Positions 16,396 through 26,358 of a stretch of DNA of 42,495 nt are shown here, in pieces. Within the stretch, counting starts at the first letter, position 1; each line of letters opens with the position of its first letter. This stretch comes from Clostridium sp. LS (GTDB lineage Bacteria; Bacillota; Clostridia; Clostridiales; Clostridiaceae): positions 1-42,495 of the forward strand of contig NZ_AUUU01000018.1 in NCBI RefSeq assembly GCF_002760435.1, written 5' to 3'. A model generated the notes under the pieces. It saw only the letters and a list, made by a program, of their open reading frames with translations, was not told the origin of the DNA and made no database searches. The position numbers and the translations under genes are program-made.

Positions 16396-19099
16396 CTATA
16401 ATATCCTCCTTTGGAATATCAAATCTAAAGATAGCTCCTCCTCCTTCTTTGTTTTTGGCACTAATTGTTCCACCATGTGCCTCAACTATTGATTTACAAA
16501 TTGCGAGTCCTAACCCCACGCCTCGACTCGAATCAGATATTTTATTTCCATTAGTAAAAAATCTATCAAATATGTTTGGTAATATTTCTTCATTTATTCC
16601 AATCCCATTATCAATTACCTTAAATACTACATTTTCCTCATTCTCATAAACTTTTACCTCTATTATTGACTCTTTGGGGGTAAATTTCAAGGCATTGTCA
16701 AATAAATTTATAAGCACTTGTTCAATCAAGCTTCCATCCATTGGTACCATAATTACATTTTCAGGAACACTTACTTTTATTTTATGATTTTTTAAACGCT
16801 TTGAAGTTCTTTGAACTGCCTCATACACAACTTCCTCAACAATCTCCATGCTCTTCTTAACTTTCATATTCCCCCCATCAAATCTCGTCATACTGAGTAA
16901 ATTCTCTACTAACCTTATAAGCCACTCTGTATCATCATAAACACCTTCTAGAAGCTCCATTCTAGTCTTCTCTGATATAAGATTTCCGGTCTCAATTATT
17001 GTGCTTACAGCGCCCTTAATACCTGCAAGGGGACTTCTTAAATCATGTGAAATTGATCTTAAGAGATTACTTCTTAATCTTTCACTTTCAATTTCTAACT
17101 TAGAATTTTTTTGAGTTTCAGCAAGAATTTCTCTGTCTAGCGCAATATAAATTTGGCTGGCAACTGTTTCAAAAATAAACTTTTCTTCTGGTTTTAGTTT
17201 TCCACTAATACAAGAAACACCCAACACCCCTAGTATTTTTCCATTGCTTTTTAAAGGCATGTAATAACCCTTTGCCCCATAAAATGTGTTAGTACCAGCC
17301 CCTGCTTCTTTATCATTTAAAAATGTCCAATGAGCAACAGCTTCTTCATCCTTACTTAGTAAAGTCCTATCTTTTTCTCCTTTATTTGAAGTATATATAA
17401 AAGGAGTTAAAAGTTTATTGTCTTGAGTTAAATAGCAAATTACAGTCCGCTCTAATAATCTTGATAAATATTTTATTCCTATTCCTACAACATCTGCAGT
17501 GCCAGTTGCACTTAATAATTTTCTACTTACTCTATATAAAATTTGTGTTCTATTTTCCCTTTGGGCAGAATTATATGCTTCTTTTTGAATTTTATTTGTG
17601 AGAGTTCCAGTGGTAAAGGTCACTATTATCATTATAGGAAATGTTGCTAAGTAACTTTTATCATAGACCTCTAACGAATACCTTGGCTCTGTGAAAAGAA
17701 AATTGAACAAAAATATACTTATAATTGAGCAAATAAAGCCTAAAATATATCCTCTTGTTTTCATATTTACTATTATAACGCCTAGTATAAAGACCATAAT
17801 AACATTGGCTTCACTAAAACCTATATAATCAATAACTAGTGATATTATTGTTGAGACTAACATTATTAAGCTTGATATTAAAATTTCTTTTCTTGACACA
17901 TCAAATTTAAACTTATTTGTTTTTACATCTTTTTTTCTTTCTTTATCAACGGTTGAATTTGGTATAACATAAACATCTATATAAGAATTGGATTCCATAA
18001 GCTGGTCAACTATATCTCTTGCATAGAAATGAAATAGATTATTGGGTTTTTTATGATTTTTACCTATAATTATTTTTGTTACATTTCTAAATTTTGCATA
18101 TTGGATTATTTGCTCAATTATATTATCACTATATACTGTTACTACTTCTCCACCTAATTGTTCTGCCAAATTAAAATTTGCATTTAATCTTTCCTTATCT
18201 TCTTTACTTAAATTTTGCGATTTTGTGGTTTCAACATAAAGCGCTATCCATTTTGAGTGATGTGCTTCTGCCATTCTTGTGGCTGTTCTTATGACTCTTG
18301 TGGATGATGGAGAAGGAGAAATACATGCAAGAACCACATCTGAAGTTGGCATTACAGTTATTTGCCCTTTTGATAACCTTACACTTTCGACTTCATATTT
18401 TACCCTATCAGCCGTTCTTCTTAAAGCAATTTCTCTAAGAGCAAATAAATTATTTTTTGTAAAAAAGTTATTAAAAGCTTTCTTTGTTTGTTCTTGGCTA
18501 TACACTTTTCCTTCACTAAACCTGTTAAGCAATTCATCTGGTTCAATATCAATTAATTCTACCTTATCAGCATCATCAAATATCTTATCAGGTATTGTTT
18601 CTCTTACAGAAATATGAGTTATACTTTCAACTATATCATTTAAACTTTCAATATGCTGAACATTTAATGTAGTAAAAACATTTATTCCTGCTTCTAAAAG
18701 CTCTTCTATATCCTGCCATCTTTTTCTATGCCTTTCAGTTCTAACATTAGTGTGGGCTAATTCATCAACTAATATTATATTAGGTTTTCTAGCAAGCGCC
18801 TTATCTAAATCGAATTCCTTTAAAGTTATTCCTTTATAGTCAATCGTTTTAACACCTATATTCTCAATGCCATCTACTAATTCCATAGTTTCTGGTCTAG
18901 CATGAGGTTCTATATAACCAATAACTATATCTTTGCCCATCTTTTTCATATCATGAGCTTCCATAAGCATTGCATAACTCTTACCAACTCCTGCTGCATA
19001 TCCAAAAAAAATCTTTAGTTTTCCTCTTGAAGATTCAGTTTCTTCTTTCTTTATTTGATTTAAAAGATAATCTGGATTTGGTCTTTCATGTATATCTAT
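16385..19099 (-). CDS. kdpD: KdpD sensor kinase, apparent ATA start
   Basis: Senses K+ limitation and turgor. With the start at 19099 it has about 904 aa, the normal length. Order: KdpD domain with RPNPDYLL and Walker A GYAAGVGKS (33-41), Walker B ILVDELAHTN, USP domain (CISPSPSSTRVIR...WIALYVET, resembling the c-di-AMP motif seen in other KdpD), four TM helices, GAF, HisKA with SISHDLRSPLAG, and ATPase motifs NLFDNALKFT and DNGIGI. No ATG/GTG/TTG is available: an in-frame TAA ends at 19100 and the first codon after it is ATA, eight nt from GGAG (19108-19111). The first in-frame ATG (18970) would delete Walker A. See findings. Confidence 0.9.
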   Translation of the reverse strand: MDIHERPNPDYLLNQIKKEETESSRGKLKIFFGYAAGVGKSYAMLMEAHDMKKMGKDIVIGYIEPHARPETMELVDGIENIGVKTIDYKGITLKEFDLDKALARKPNIILVDELAHTNVRTERHRKRWQDIEELLEAGINVFTTLNVQHIESLNDIVESITHISVRETIPDKIFDDADKVELIDIEPDELLNRFSEGKVYSQEQTKKAFNNFFTKNNLFALREIALRRTADRVKYEVESVRLSKGQITVMPTSDVVLACISPSPSSTRVIRTATRMAEAHHSKWIALYVETTKSQNLSKEDKERLNANFNLAEQLGGEVVTVYSDNIIEQIIQYAKFRNVTKIIIGKNHKKPNNLFHFYARDIVDQLMESNSYIDVYVIPNSTVDKERKKDVKTNKFKFDVSRKEILISSLIMLVSTIISLVIDYIGFSEANVIMVFILGVIIVNMKTRGYILGFICSIISIFLFNFLFTEPRYSLEVYDKSYLATFPIMIIVTFTTGTLTNKIQKEAYNSAQRENRTQILYRVSRKLLSATGTADVVGIGIKYLSRLLERTVICYLTQDNKLLTPFIYTSNKGEKDRTLLSKDEEAVAHWTFLNDKEAGAGTNTFYGAKGYYMPLKSNGKILGVLGVSCISGKLKPEEKFIFETVASQIYIALDREILAETQKNSKLEIESERLRSNLLRSISHDLRSPLAGIKGAVSTIIETGNLISEKTRMELLEGVYDDTEWLIRLVENLLSMTRFDGGNMKVKKSMEIVEEVVYEAVQRTSKRLKNHKIKVSVPENVIMVPMDGSLIEQVLINLFDNALKFTPKESIIEVKVYENEENVVFKVIDNGIGINEEILPNIFDRFFTNGNKISDSSRGVGLGLAICKSIVEAHGGTISAKNKEGGGAIFRFDIPKEDIIDGQ

Positions 19100-19182
19100 T
19101 TAAATCACTCCTAACTCTCAAATAGTAATTCCTTATATTTTAGTAAAATTATATAGTAATTAATATTAATAGTACAGTCAAA

Positions 19183-19809
19183 CTACTTATTGTTTAAAAT
19201 TGTTGCTAGTTCAATATTGACTTTCACAATATTCACTCTTGGTTCTCCAAATATCCCAAAACTTCTGCCCTCAGTATATTTATCTACAATTTTGTGAAGA
19301 TCAGCCTCACTTATTCCAGATGCCTTTGAAACTGCAGGTATTTGAATTGCTGCTGCTTCCGGACTTATGTCTGGATCAAGGCCCGAACCTGAGCTTGTTA
19401 ATAAATCGGTTGGAATATCTTCTTTTTTTACTCCAGGATGTGCATCTAAGAAATCATTAATATCTTTTTCAACTCTTTCTTTAAGCGCTTCATTAGAAGG
19501 CGCTAAGTTTTGTGATCCTGAACCTACACCACTATATGCTGACTTGCCATTTTCATCTACTTTTGTATCAGCTTCTGTATAAGTGTTATAATTTATTGCA
19601 GAAACTCTACCTCTAAAGAATCTAGGATCTGTAAAATTTTGTCCTATAAGTTCTGATCCAACTTCTTTTCCATCAACAACTACCATGCTTCCGTTAGCTT
19701 GTTTATTAAAAATCAACTGACTTATTCCGGTCATTAAAAGAGGATATATTAGCCCACAAAGTATCATTAAAGTAATACTTACGAGAATAGATTTTTTAAT
19801 TATTTTCAT
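19183..19809 (-). CDS. kdpC: KdpC subunit of the K+-transporting ATPase
   Basis: Accessory subunit of 208 aa with one N-terminal TM helix ([20 protein letters not shown]) and an outer domain. Family motifs: [53 protein letters not shown] and the C-terminal [12 protein letters not shown]. Start at ATG 19809, seven nt from AAAAAGGAG; the longer frame to 19899 lacks a site. Between kdpB and kdpD. Confidence 0.96.
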   Translation of the reverse strand: MKIIKKSILVSITLMILCGLIYPLLMTGISQLIFNKQANGSMVVVDGKEVGSELIGQNFTDPRFFRGRVSAINYNTYTEADTKVDENGKSAYSGVGSGSQNLAPSNEALKERVEKDINDFLDAHPGVKKEDIPTDLLTSSGSGLDPDISPEAAAIQIPAVSKASGISEADLHKIVDKYTEGRSFGIFGEPRVNIVKVNIELATILNNK

Positions 19810-19958
19810 ATAAAAATCTCCTTTTTGTTGAAATACATGCTTTAATTTATTTTTAAATAATAATATACTGTTCTGTAATCTCAGAACCTCAAAAAACATT
19901 CATTTGAAAAGAAAGCCCACGACTTTCATCTCCAACTGTAAATTGTTAACTGACTAAA

Positions 19959-22022
19959 TTAGCCTATATTAAGAATTCTAACTAGTGGAGTAATAATCAC
20001 ATCAATTATCTTTATCCCTATAAAAGGAACAAGTACTCCCCCGCCTCCATAAATAAGCATATTTCTAAGCAACATCATTTCTGCCTTCATAGGTTTATAT
20101 TTTACCCCCCTCATTGCAATTGGAATAAGCAATGGTATTATTATTGCGTTAAATATAAGTGCTGAAAGAATAGCACTATATGGTGTTGAAAGTCCCATTA
20201 TATTCATAACCTGCATTTCAGGTATAGCTACAGTAAATATAGCTGGTATAATAGCAAAATATTTTGCTACATCATTAGCAATACTGAAAGTAGTTAAAGC
20301 ACCTCTTGTAATCAATAGCTGTTTCCCTATTTCAACTACTTCAAGAATTTTTGTTGGATCCGAATCTAAATCCACCATATTAGCTGCTTCTTTAGCTGCT
20401 GTAGTACCACTATTCATTGCAAGCCCTACATCTGCCTGTGCTAGAGCTGGTGCATCATTAGTTCCATCTCCAGTCATTGCTACAAGTTTACCTTGTTCTT
20501 GTTCTTTTTTGATTGCGTCAATCTTATCCTCTGGTTTACATTCAGCTATAAATTCATCTACCCCTGCTTCTTTAGCAATAGTTGCTGCAGTTAAAGGATT
20601 ATCTCCTGTACACATGACTGTTTTTATTCCTATTTCTCTAAGCCTTTGGAATCTTTCAACAAGACCTGGTTTAACAGTATCCTTAAGATATATAACTCCA
20701 TATATTTTGTCATTTACACAAACTACAAGAGGTGTTCCTCCAAGTTTTGATACTCCATTAACAGCTTCATCTAAATCATTCGGAATAGCTCCTCCCATTT
20801 CTTTTATTCTATTTTTTATAGAATCAGAAGCACCCTTTCTTATAGCAGTGCCATCACGTAAATCTACTCCACTCATCCTTGTTTGAGCTGTAAATTCAAT
20901 AAAATCTAAGTTTTTATATTCTTCTTCATTAACTGTTGCTTTGCTCTTTTTACCAAGGTCAACTATTGATTTTCCTTCTGGTGTATCATCTTTTAATGAA
21001 CACATTACAGAATAATTTATTAAATCTAACTTATCTGCTTTTCCAACAGGTATAAAATCAGCTGCTAATCTATTACCAAATGTTATAGTTCCAGTTTTAT
21101 CAAGAAGCATTGTATCTACATCACCACAAGCCTCTACAGCTTTTCCTGACATGGCTATGACATTAAACTTGGTAACTCTATCCATGCCTGCAATACCAAT
21201 TGCTGATAATAAACCTCCAATTGTTGTAGGTATTAAACAAACAAGAAGTGCAATTAAAGTAGAAATATAAATTGAAACTCCCGAATAGTGAGCCATTGGA
21301 TAAAGTGCAACAATAACTATAAGAAATATGATTGTTAAGCTAACAAGTACAGTATTAAGCGCAATTTCATTTGGAGTCTTTTGTCTTGATGCTCCTTCTA
21401 CAAGAGAAATCATTTTATCTAAAAATGATTCACCTGGTGTTGCTGTTATCTCAATCTTTAACCAGTCACTTACAACTTTTGTTCCTCCTGTAACTGATGC
21501 AAAATCTCCTCCACGTTCTTTCATAACAGGTGCTGATTCACCAGTTATTGCTGATTCATCTACAGAAGCTATCCCGTCTATAACTTCACCATCATTAGGA
21601 ATTATTTCTCCATTTTCAACTAAAACTACATCTCCTCTTTTTAATTCATTTGCATTTATGATTTTAGTAGTTCCATCAGGATTTAATAGTTTTGCTACAG
21701 TATCTTTACGCATTTTCTTTAAATTTTCAGCTTGAGCTTTTCCTCTCCCTTCAGCTACTGCTTCTGCAAAATTTGCAAAAAGTACTGTAATAAACAATAT
21801 TACTGCTACAATGAAATTGTACACTCTTAAATTACTACCTTGATCGCCAAATAAACTTGGTAAAAATGTAAGTAATAAAGTAATAATAAAACCTACTTCA
21901 ACTACAAACATAACTGGATTTTTTATCATATATTTAGGATTCAACTTTTTAAAGGATTCTATAATTGCTTCATTCAATATATCCTTTGTAATAAATTTAG
22001 ATTCTCTTTTTTTATCACTCAT
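19959..22022 (-). CDS. kdpB: KdpB, P-type ATPase subunit
   Basis: Catalytic subunit of 687 aa. Phosphorylation site [10 protein letters not shown], actuator loop [11 protein letters not shown], nucleotide-binding motifs CTGDNPLTA and hinge [18 protein letters not shown], and C-terminal TM helices with [15 protein letters not shown]. The regulatory TGES serine region is intact. RBS AAGGAG. Forms the KdpFABC complex with the neighbours. Confidence 0.97.
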   Translation of the reverse strand: MSDKKRESKFITKDILNEAIIESFKKLNPKYMIKNPVMFVVEVGFIITLLLTFLPSLFGDQGSNLRVYNFIVAVILFITVLFANFAEAVAEGRGKAQAENLKKMRKDTVAKLLNPDGTTKIINANELKRGDVVLVENGEIIPNDGEVIDGIASVDESAITGESAPVMKERGGDFASVTGGTKVVSDWLKIEITATPGESFLDKMISLVEGASRQKTPNEIALNTVLVSLTIIFLIVIVALYPMAHYSGVSIYISTLIALLVCLIPTTIGGLLSAIGIAGMDRVTKFNVIAMSGKAVEACGDVDTMLLDKTGTITFGNRLAADFIPVGKADKLDLINYSVMCSLKDDTPEGKSIVDLGKKSKATVNEEEYKNLDFIEFTAQTRMSGVDLRDGTAIRKGASDSIKNRIKEMGGAIPNDLDEAVNGVSKLGGTPLVVCVNDKIYGVIYLKDTVKPGLVERFQRLREIGIKTVMCTGDNPLTAATIAKEAGVDEFIAECKPEDKIDAIKKEQEQGKLVAMTGDGTNDAPALAQADVGLAMNSGTTAAKEAANMVDLDSDPTKILEVVEIGKQLLITRGALTTFSIANDVAKYFAIIPAIFTVAIPEMQVMNIMGLSTPYSAILSALIFNAIIIPLLIPIAMRGVKYKPMKAEMMLLRNMLIYGGGGVLVPFIGIKIIDVIITPLVRILNIG

Positions 22023-22069
22023 ATTATTTTTTCTCCTTGCCTTCTAATTTCATAATAATCAAGGTCTTA

Positions 22070-23749
22070 TCAATGCCACAATGTTAAGTGCTCTGCTATT
22101 GGTCCAAGAGCTAAAGCCGGTAAAAATGTTAACGCTCCAATTATTAAAACAATAGCAATTAAAGTTAATGTAAACATTGTATTATCTGTTCTAAAAGTTC
22201 CTATTGTCGTTGGAATTGTTCTTTTAGCTGCTAAAGAACCTGCTACTGAAAGAAGAATTATAATTGATAAATATCTTCCATAGAACATAACTATTCCTGT
22301 TGTAGTATTCCAAAATAACGTATTATCTGCCATTCCTTCAAATCCCGAACCATTATTTGCAGCAGATGATGTAAATTGATAAACGATTTGGCTTAAACCA
22401 TGAAACCCTGGATTTGATATTCCTGCTAACCCTTGCGGAACCACTAAAGCTAAAGCTGAAAACATTAATATTAAAAATGGATGAATGATTATAGCTAAAG
22501 CTACTAGCTTAATTTCCCTGCCTTCAAGCTTCTTTGATAAAAATTCTGGAGTTCTTCCAACCATAAGCCCACATAAGAAAACTGTAAGAATTGCATACAT
22601 CATCATATTCATAAATCCTACACCTTTTCCTCCGAATATGACATTAAGCATCATATTCATAAGAGCAACTGCACCACCTATAGGAGTAAGTGAATCATGC
22701 ATATTATTAACTGTTCCTGTTGTAAAGGCCGTAGTGACCGTAGTAAATAATGCTGACTGACCTATCCCAAATCTCACTTCTTTACCTTCCATGTTACCCA
22801 TAAATTGGTTTAATCCTATATGTGCTAAAGCTGGATTGCCTGCTTTTTCAGCAAAGTAACATATTGGTAATGCTATTATAAATATTCCTGCCATTGCACC
22901 AAATATTGCCCAGCCTTGTTTTTTATTCTTTAACATTAAGCCAAAGGTATAAACTAATGCTCCTGGAAGCATCATCATAGATAATAATTCAATTAAATTT
23001 GATAACGGTGTAGGATTTTCAAAAGGATGCGCTGAATTTGCGCCAAAGAATCCACCACCATTTGTTCCTACATGCTTTATAGCTTCAAGAGCTGCTACAG
23101 GCCCCATTGCTATATCTTGCATTTTTCCTTCTATTGTAGTAACTGTTTTAGTGCCTGATAGAGTTTGTGGTACTCCTTGAGATACTAAAATAATTCCTAT
23201 AACTATTGAAAATGGTAATAAAACTCTTGTAGTAATTCTTATTAAATCTACAAAAAAGTTTCCCATAGTTTTCTTTCCAATTATTCCTCTCATAAAAGCA
23301 AGGGCTGCTGCAAAGCCTGTTGCTGCAGATGTAAACATCATAAATATGATGACAACCATTTGACTTAAATGAGAAAGACCTGATTCTCCACTATAATCTT
23401 GAAGATTTGTGTTTGTCATAAAACTTATAATTGTATTAAAAGATAAACTCTGCTCCATTCCATCTATTTTATTTGGATTTAAAAATAGAAAACCTTGTAC
23501 TCTAAGTATTATATATCCTATAAATACCATAACTGCATTAATTACAATAATTGAAAACACGTATTCCTTCCAATTCATTTCCTCATCTTTTTTTATTCTA
23601 CATACTTTATAAATAAAATTATCAATAATATCAAAAAACTTGTCCCCAAACATTTTTTGGCTAGTACTAACTTTATACAAATACTTTCCAAGTGGTATTA
23701 TTATTAGCATAAAAAGTAATAAAGATATTATTATTTGTAACCATTCCAT
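22070..23749 (-). CDS. kdpA: KdpA, K+-binding channel-like subunit
   Basis: Ion-translocating subunit of 559 aa with about ten TM helices. Filter-type segments include SFMTNTNLQDYSGE, KHVGTNGGGFFGANSAHPFENP and FTSSAANNGSGFEG, all KdpA signatures. The protein starts MEWLQIIISLLLF. Normal length, 36 bp behind kdpF. Confidence 0.97.
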   Translation of the reverse strand: MEWLQIIISLLLFMLIIIPLGKYLYKVSTSQKMFGDKFFDIIDNFIYKVCRIKKDEEMNWKEYVFSIIVINAVMVFIGYIILRVQGFLFLNPNKIDGMEQSLSFNTIISFMTNTNLQDYSGESGLSHLSQMVVIIFMMFTSAATGFAAALAFMRGIIGKKTMGNFFVDLIRITTRVLLPFSIVIGIILVSQGVPQTLSGTKTVTTIEGKMQDIAMGPVAALEAIKHVGTNGGGFFGANSAHPFENPTPLSNLIELLSMMMLPGALVYTFGLMLKNKKQGWAIFGAMAGIFIIALPICYFAEKAGNPALAHIGLNQFMGNMEGKEVRFGIGQSALFTTVTTAFTTGTVNNMHDSLTPIGGAVALMNMMLNVIFGGKGVGFMNMMMYAILTVFLCGLMVGRTPEFLSKKLEGREIKLVALAIIIHPFLILMFSALALVVPQGLAGISNPGFHGLSQIVYQFTSSAANNGSGFEGMADNTLFWNTTTGIVMFYGRYLSIIILLSVAGSLAAKRTIPTTIGTFRTDNTMFTLTLIAIVLIIGALTFLPALALGPIAEHLTLWH

Positions 23750-23784
23750 AAATTATTCCTCCTGTTTTAACTTAACCATTAATA

Positions 23785-23862
23785 CTAAAATTTTTCTGGA
23801 TTAAATAGTGCATAGCTTAAATATCCAAAAAGTAAAATTATAATTGCTATTAAAATCCACAT
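23785..23862 (-). CDS. kdpF: KdpF, 25-residue stabilising peptide
   Basis: Single hydrophobic helix beginning MWILIAIIILLFGYLSY and ending ALFNPEKF. The C-terminal Tyr...Leu...Pro-Glu-Lys-Phe ending is the KdpF hallmark. GGGGAG lies 5 nt before the ATG. Directly upstream of kdpA. In E. coli this peptide stabilises the KdpABC complex in the membrane. Confidence 0.9.
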   Translation of the reverse strand: MWILIAIIILLFGYLSYALFNPEKF

Positions 23863-23883
23863 ACATACTCCCCCATTTATTTT

Positions 23884-23976
23884 TTATTTATTAACTTGCT
23901 TTTCACACCAATTAGCAAATAATGCCGCCGAACAAAAGCCTAATATTAGTAATACAAAAAAAACAACATCTAACAT
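23884..23976 (-). CDS. 30-residue membrane micropeptide heading the kdp operon
   Basis: Begins MLDVVFFVLLILGFCSAALF and ends with a polar ANWCEKQVNK tail. One TM helix; a Trp-Cys-Glu-Lys close follows it. GGGAG stands 7 nt before the ATG and the gene is 21 bp ahead of kdpF. Similar short peptides ending in a Cys-Glu-X-Leu/Val motif occur at the head of kdp operons in several phyla and are usually left unannotated. It may be another accessory subunit of the pump; that is inference. Confidence 0.75.
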   Translation of the reverse strand: MLDVVFFVLLILGFCSAALFANWCEKQVNK

Positions 23977-24008
23977 TATTCTTCTCCCTTCACTATTTAT
24001 TTTCTTAA

Positions 24009-24081
24009 TTTGAATAATACTACTTGCAATGTAAAGATAGGATTAAAACTATTTCTATCTGTATAAAGATTGTATAAAGAT
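24009..24081 (-). promoter_or_regulatory. kdp promoter with tandem KdpE-type repeats
   Basis: GTATAAAGAT occurs at 24061-24070 and again at 24072-24081, an 11-bp direct repeat as expected for an OmpR-family dimer. A partial third copy (GTAAAGAT, 24031-24038) lies near the -35 position. The best -10 is TATTAT (minus strand, 24014-24019) with no good -35, which fits a promoter needing KdpE-P. The start of the operon (23976) follows within about 30 bp. Confidence 0.65.
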
Positions 24082-24241
24082 TATTAATACATTGTAAAAA
24101 CTATTCACTATAAACTTATTATTTGTTTGGTGTTAAAAATTTATACTTTATCAGCACCCTATATTTCAATTTATACAAAAATATAGGCATTTTTCATACT
24201 TCATATTCATTTTTATGACTTTTCGCGAATTTACCATAAAT

Positions 24242-24688
24242 TCATTTATAGTTTAAGTTGTTTCTTTTTAATAGCACTCGTATATATTCAATTGAGTATT
24301 TTTCTCCATAATTTTTATAGATATATTCTGAAAGAAGTTTATAAGTCCACATATTTTTCTTGTATCCCAAATCACTTGGATGTAAATTCAGCACTGTATT
24401 AATTAAATCGTCAAGCATTTCAGAAGTAAAAGTTCTTTTTCGCCCTCCATGTATTTCACCTAATACTTTTAACCCTTCTGCATTCCATCTTTTTATATAA
24501 CTAATTACAGTTTGTTTAGATTTTAATAATAATTCTGCAATTTTTATAGTACTAACTCCTTCATATCTCATTATTACAGCTGTTATCATATTTCTTTCAA
24601 ATTCATTTTCTAAAGAATTTTCCATTTCTCTCAGTTCCTCCATTGAACAACCGTGTAAAGTTATTATCTTTATACCTTTTCTTCCCAT
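24242..24688 (-). CDS. Solo IS630/Tc1-type helix-turn-helix protein
   Basis: Protein of 148 aa starting at ATG 24688 (AGGAG 8 nt upstream). Residues about 40-75 form a Homeodomain-like HTH (YEGVSTIKIAELLLKSKQTV), then GRKRTFTSEMLDDL and the second winged unit GYKKNMWTYKLLSEYI. This is the DNA-binding half of IS630-family transposases. No DDE catalytic domain follows: the frame ends at YK and the next 150 bp are AT-rich noncoding DNA with a CCTATATTT/AAATATAGG stem (24158-24187). It is either a transposase fragment or a domesticated regulator. No terminal inverted repeats were found. Confidence 0.75.
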   Translation of the reverse strand: MGRKGIKIITLHGCSMEELREMENSLENEFERNMITAVIMRYEGVSTIKIAELLLKSKQTVISYIKRWNAEGLKVLGEIHGGRKRTFTSEMLDDLINTVLNLHPSDLGYKKNMWTYKLLSEYIYKNYGEKYSIEYIRVLLKRNNLNYK

Positions 24689-24796
24689 AATCATTTCTCC
24701 TAACTTATATTTTCTAATTTTATTTGCTTATAAAGCATTAAAATTATTTTTTCATTCCCAGTAAAAGTTAATATTAATTAATTCTAGAAATAAAAA

Positions 24797-24846
24797 ATAA
24801 GGAGTATTATTCAAAAAAATTATTACATTTGAATAATACTCCTTAT
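24797..24846 (-). terminator. Strong terminator after the DUF1801 gene
   Basis: A perfect 19-bp stem (24797-24815 with 24828-24846) has a 12-nt loop. The minus strand continues TTTTTTATTTC. Its 3' arm doubles as the first part of the diverged kdp-promoter copy. Confidence 0.85.
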
Positions 24847-24904
24847 AATATAAAATTTGGATTAAGATTATTTTCTAGCACATAAAGATTTTATAAAGAT
24901 TTTT
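24828..24904 (-). repeat. Diverged copy of the kdp promoter region
   Basis: This 77-bp stretch aligns without gaps to 24009-24085, offset 819 bp; by hand count 58 of 77 positions match. Shared blocks are TTTGAATAATACT, GGATTAA and the tandem ATAAAGATT-TATAAAGATT. The HTH gene lies between the two copies. Read on the minus strand this copy points at that gene, but a terminator overlaps it. Confidence 0.65.
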
Positions 24905-24909
24905 CAGAA

Positions 24910-25299
24910 CTATATCTTCTTTTTTAATTTGTCTTCTGCCTTTTTTCTGTTTTCATCAACTCTAAATTTAACTATCTTGCTTATTAATTCGTAAGGCAGC
25001 GGTTTCTCTATAGGAAATTGTACTGATCCTTTTGCTCCTTTATATTCCGATAATTCAATTTTAAACTTGTTAATTCCACTAGGAGTCGGATAAAATCCTA
25101 TATGTTTTTTAAAAGCTGCAAAATGCACTAAGTTTCCATGCAACACAAAAGTAGGCATTTGGTAACTTATTTTTTCCTCTGCGTCTGGTGCCGCTTCTCT
25201 TATAACTTTTCTTAATGTTTCTAATATTTCCTGAATTTCAGGAGAAAACTGTAAAATATATTCATCAATTGTTTTATAAGTAACCTTATTTTCTTCCAT
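24910..25299 (-). CDS. DUF1801 / YdhG-like protein
   Basis: Protein of 129 aa from ATG 25299, 6 nt behind AGAGG. Family motifs: TIDEYILQFSPEIQEILETL, EEKISYQMPTF, FAAFKKHIGFYP and the C-terminal FRVDENRKKAEDK. This fold (YdhG/YdeI) is sometimes linked to iron handling in Bacillus, but the reaction is unknown. It overlaps the end of the nudC-like gene by 14 bp, so the two are co-translated. Confidence 0.85.
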   Translation of the reverse strand: MEENKVTYKTIDEYILQFSPEIQEILETLRKVIREAAPDAEEKISYQMPTFVLHGNLVHFAAFKKHIGFYPTPSGINKFKIELSEYKGAKGSVQFPIEKPLPYELISKIVKFRVDENRKKAEDKLKKKI

Positions 25300-26122
25300 C
25301 GTTTTCCTCTCTATTAACGAATTCATCTATTATTTTTCTTGCAAGGGTAAATTTCTTTGGTATTGTTGGAAAATTATCTTTTGTAAACCAATCAGCATGT
25401 ACTATTTCTTTTCCATCAACTTTTATTTCTCCTGATTCATATTCTGCAAAGAACCCAATCATTAATGAATTGGGAAATGACCATGGGGAGCTATTAAAAA
25501 ATTTAATATTTTTTATTTTAATTCCAACTTCCTCGAAAACTTCTCTTTTTACAGTGCTTATTAAATCTTCACCGGCTTCAACGAATCCAGCAATTAAGCT
25601 ATACATATTATTTTTAAATCCACTATTATGTGCAAGAAGTATTTCTTCACCTCTTGTAACAGCAACTATTATTGCTGGACAGATTACTGGGTACATTACA
25701 TGTCCACAACTCGGACAGACTTTTGCCAACTCTTCTTTTTTATTTTGTGTTTTCGAACCACATTTACCGCAAAACTTATGAGTTTTATCCCAATTCAATA
25801 TTTGATTCGCTCTTCCAGCTATCAAAAACAATTCTTCATCGACCAATGGCCCTATTTCACGTAAAGGTATTAATTCATATTTACTTGGTAAATCAAAATT
25901 AGAATATGTTTCTATACAAAAGCAGGATTTTTTATTTATTGCTCCTAAAAAAAACTCATTTTCATATTGAATATTCAACTTTCTTATTTCCTCGAAAATT
26001 GGAATACTTAATCTACCTTCATCACTCTTAACTAATAGTCTCCCATCAAGAATAGTAAAGTAATAATCGTCAGATTTTCTTTCCCTTGATGTAGCTGATA
26101 ATATTTTAAATTTACTGCCCAT
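25286..26122 (-). CDS. nudC: NADH pyrophosphatase NudC-type NUDIX hydrolase
   Basis: Protein of 278 aa. Zinc ribbon CGKCGSK...CPSCGH near residues 117-142, NUDIX box GFVEAGEDLISTVKREVFEE followed by VGIK, and the NudC signature in SSPWSFPNSLMIGF (usually SQPWPFPxS). These enzymes cleave NADH to NMNH and AMP and can remove NAD caps from RNA. Normal length. First gene of a two-gene unit with the DUF1801 protein. Confidence 0.9.
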   Translation of the reverse strand: MGSKFKILSATSRERKSDDYYFTILDGRLLVKSDEGRLSIPIFEEIRKLNIQYENEFFLGAINKKSCFCIETYSNFDLPSKYELIPLREIGPLVDEELFLIAGRANQILNWDKTHKFCGKCGSKTQNKKEELAKVCPSCGHVMYPVICPAIIVAVTRGEEILLAHNSGFKNNMYSLIAGFVEAGEDLISTVKREVFEEVGIKIKNIKFFNSSPWSFPNSLMIGFFAEYESGEIKVDGKEIVHADWFTKDNFPTIPKKFTLARKIIDEFVNREENDGRK

Positions 26123-26358
26123 ATTAACTAAATCCTTCCATAAATAAAATAATCTATAAATTGATACTTTTTGAATAAATTATTGAAAAACTTCAAAAAG
26201 ACATTATTTCTTTTAGGTTGTTATATTAATTAAAATTTTAATCTACGCATTAATTAATATCAATTTTAATTATACCATTTAAACCTACAGAATAAATTTT
26301 AAATTACAACATAATCTAAAAATAATTATTATAATGAGCAGATTATACGGAGGTTACA

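Noticed and set aside
16385..18970. Annotating kdpD from ATG 18970
   Set aside because: It would remove the first 43 residues including Walker A, which are well conserved and in frame; the ribosome site at 19108-19111 fits ATA 19099.
24061..24904. CRISPR-like direct repeats
   Set aside because: Only tandem 11-bp and one diverged 77-bp pair; no regular spacers or cas genes.
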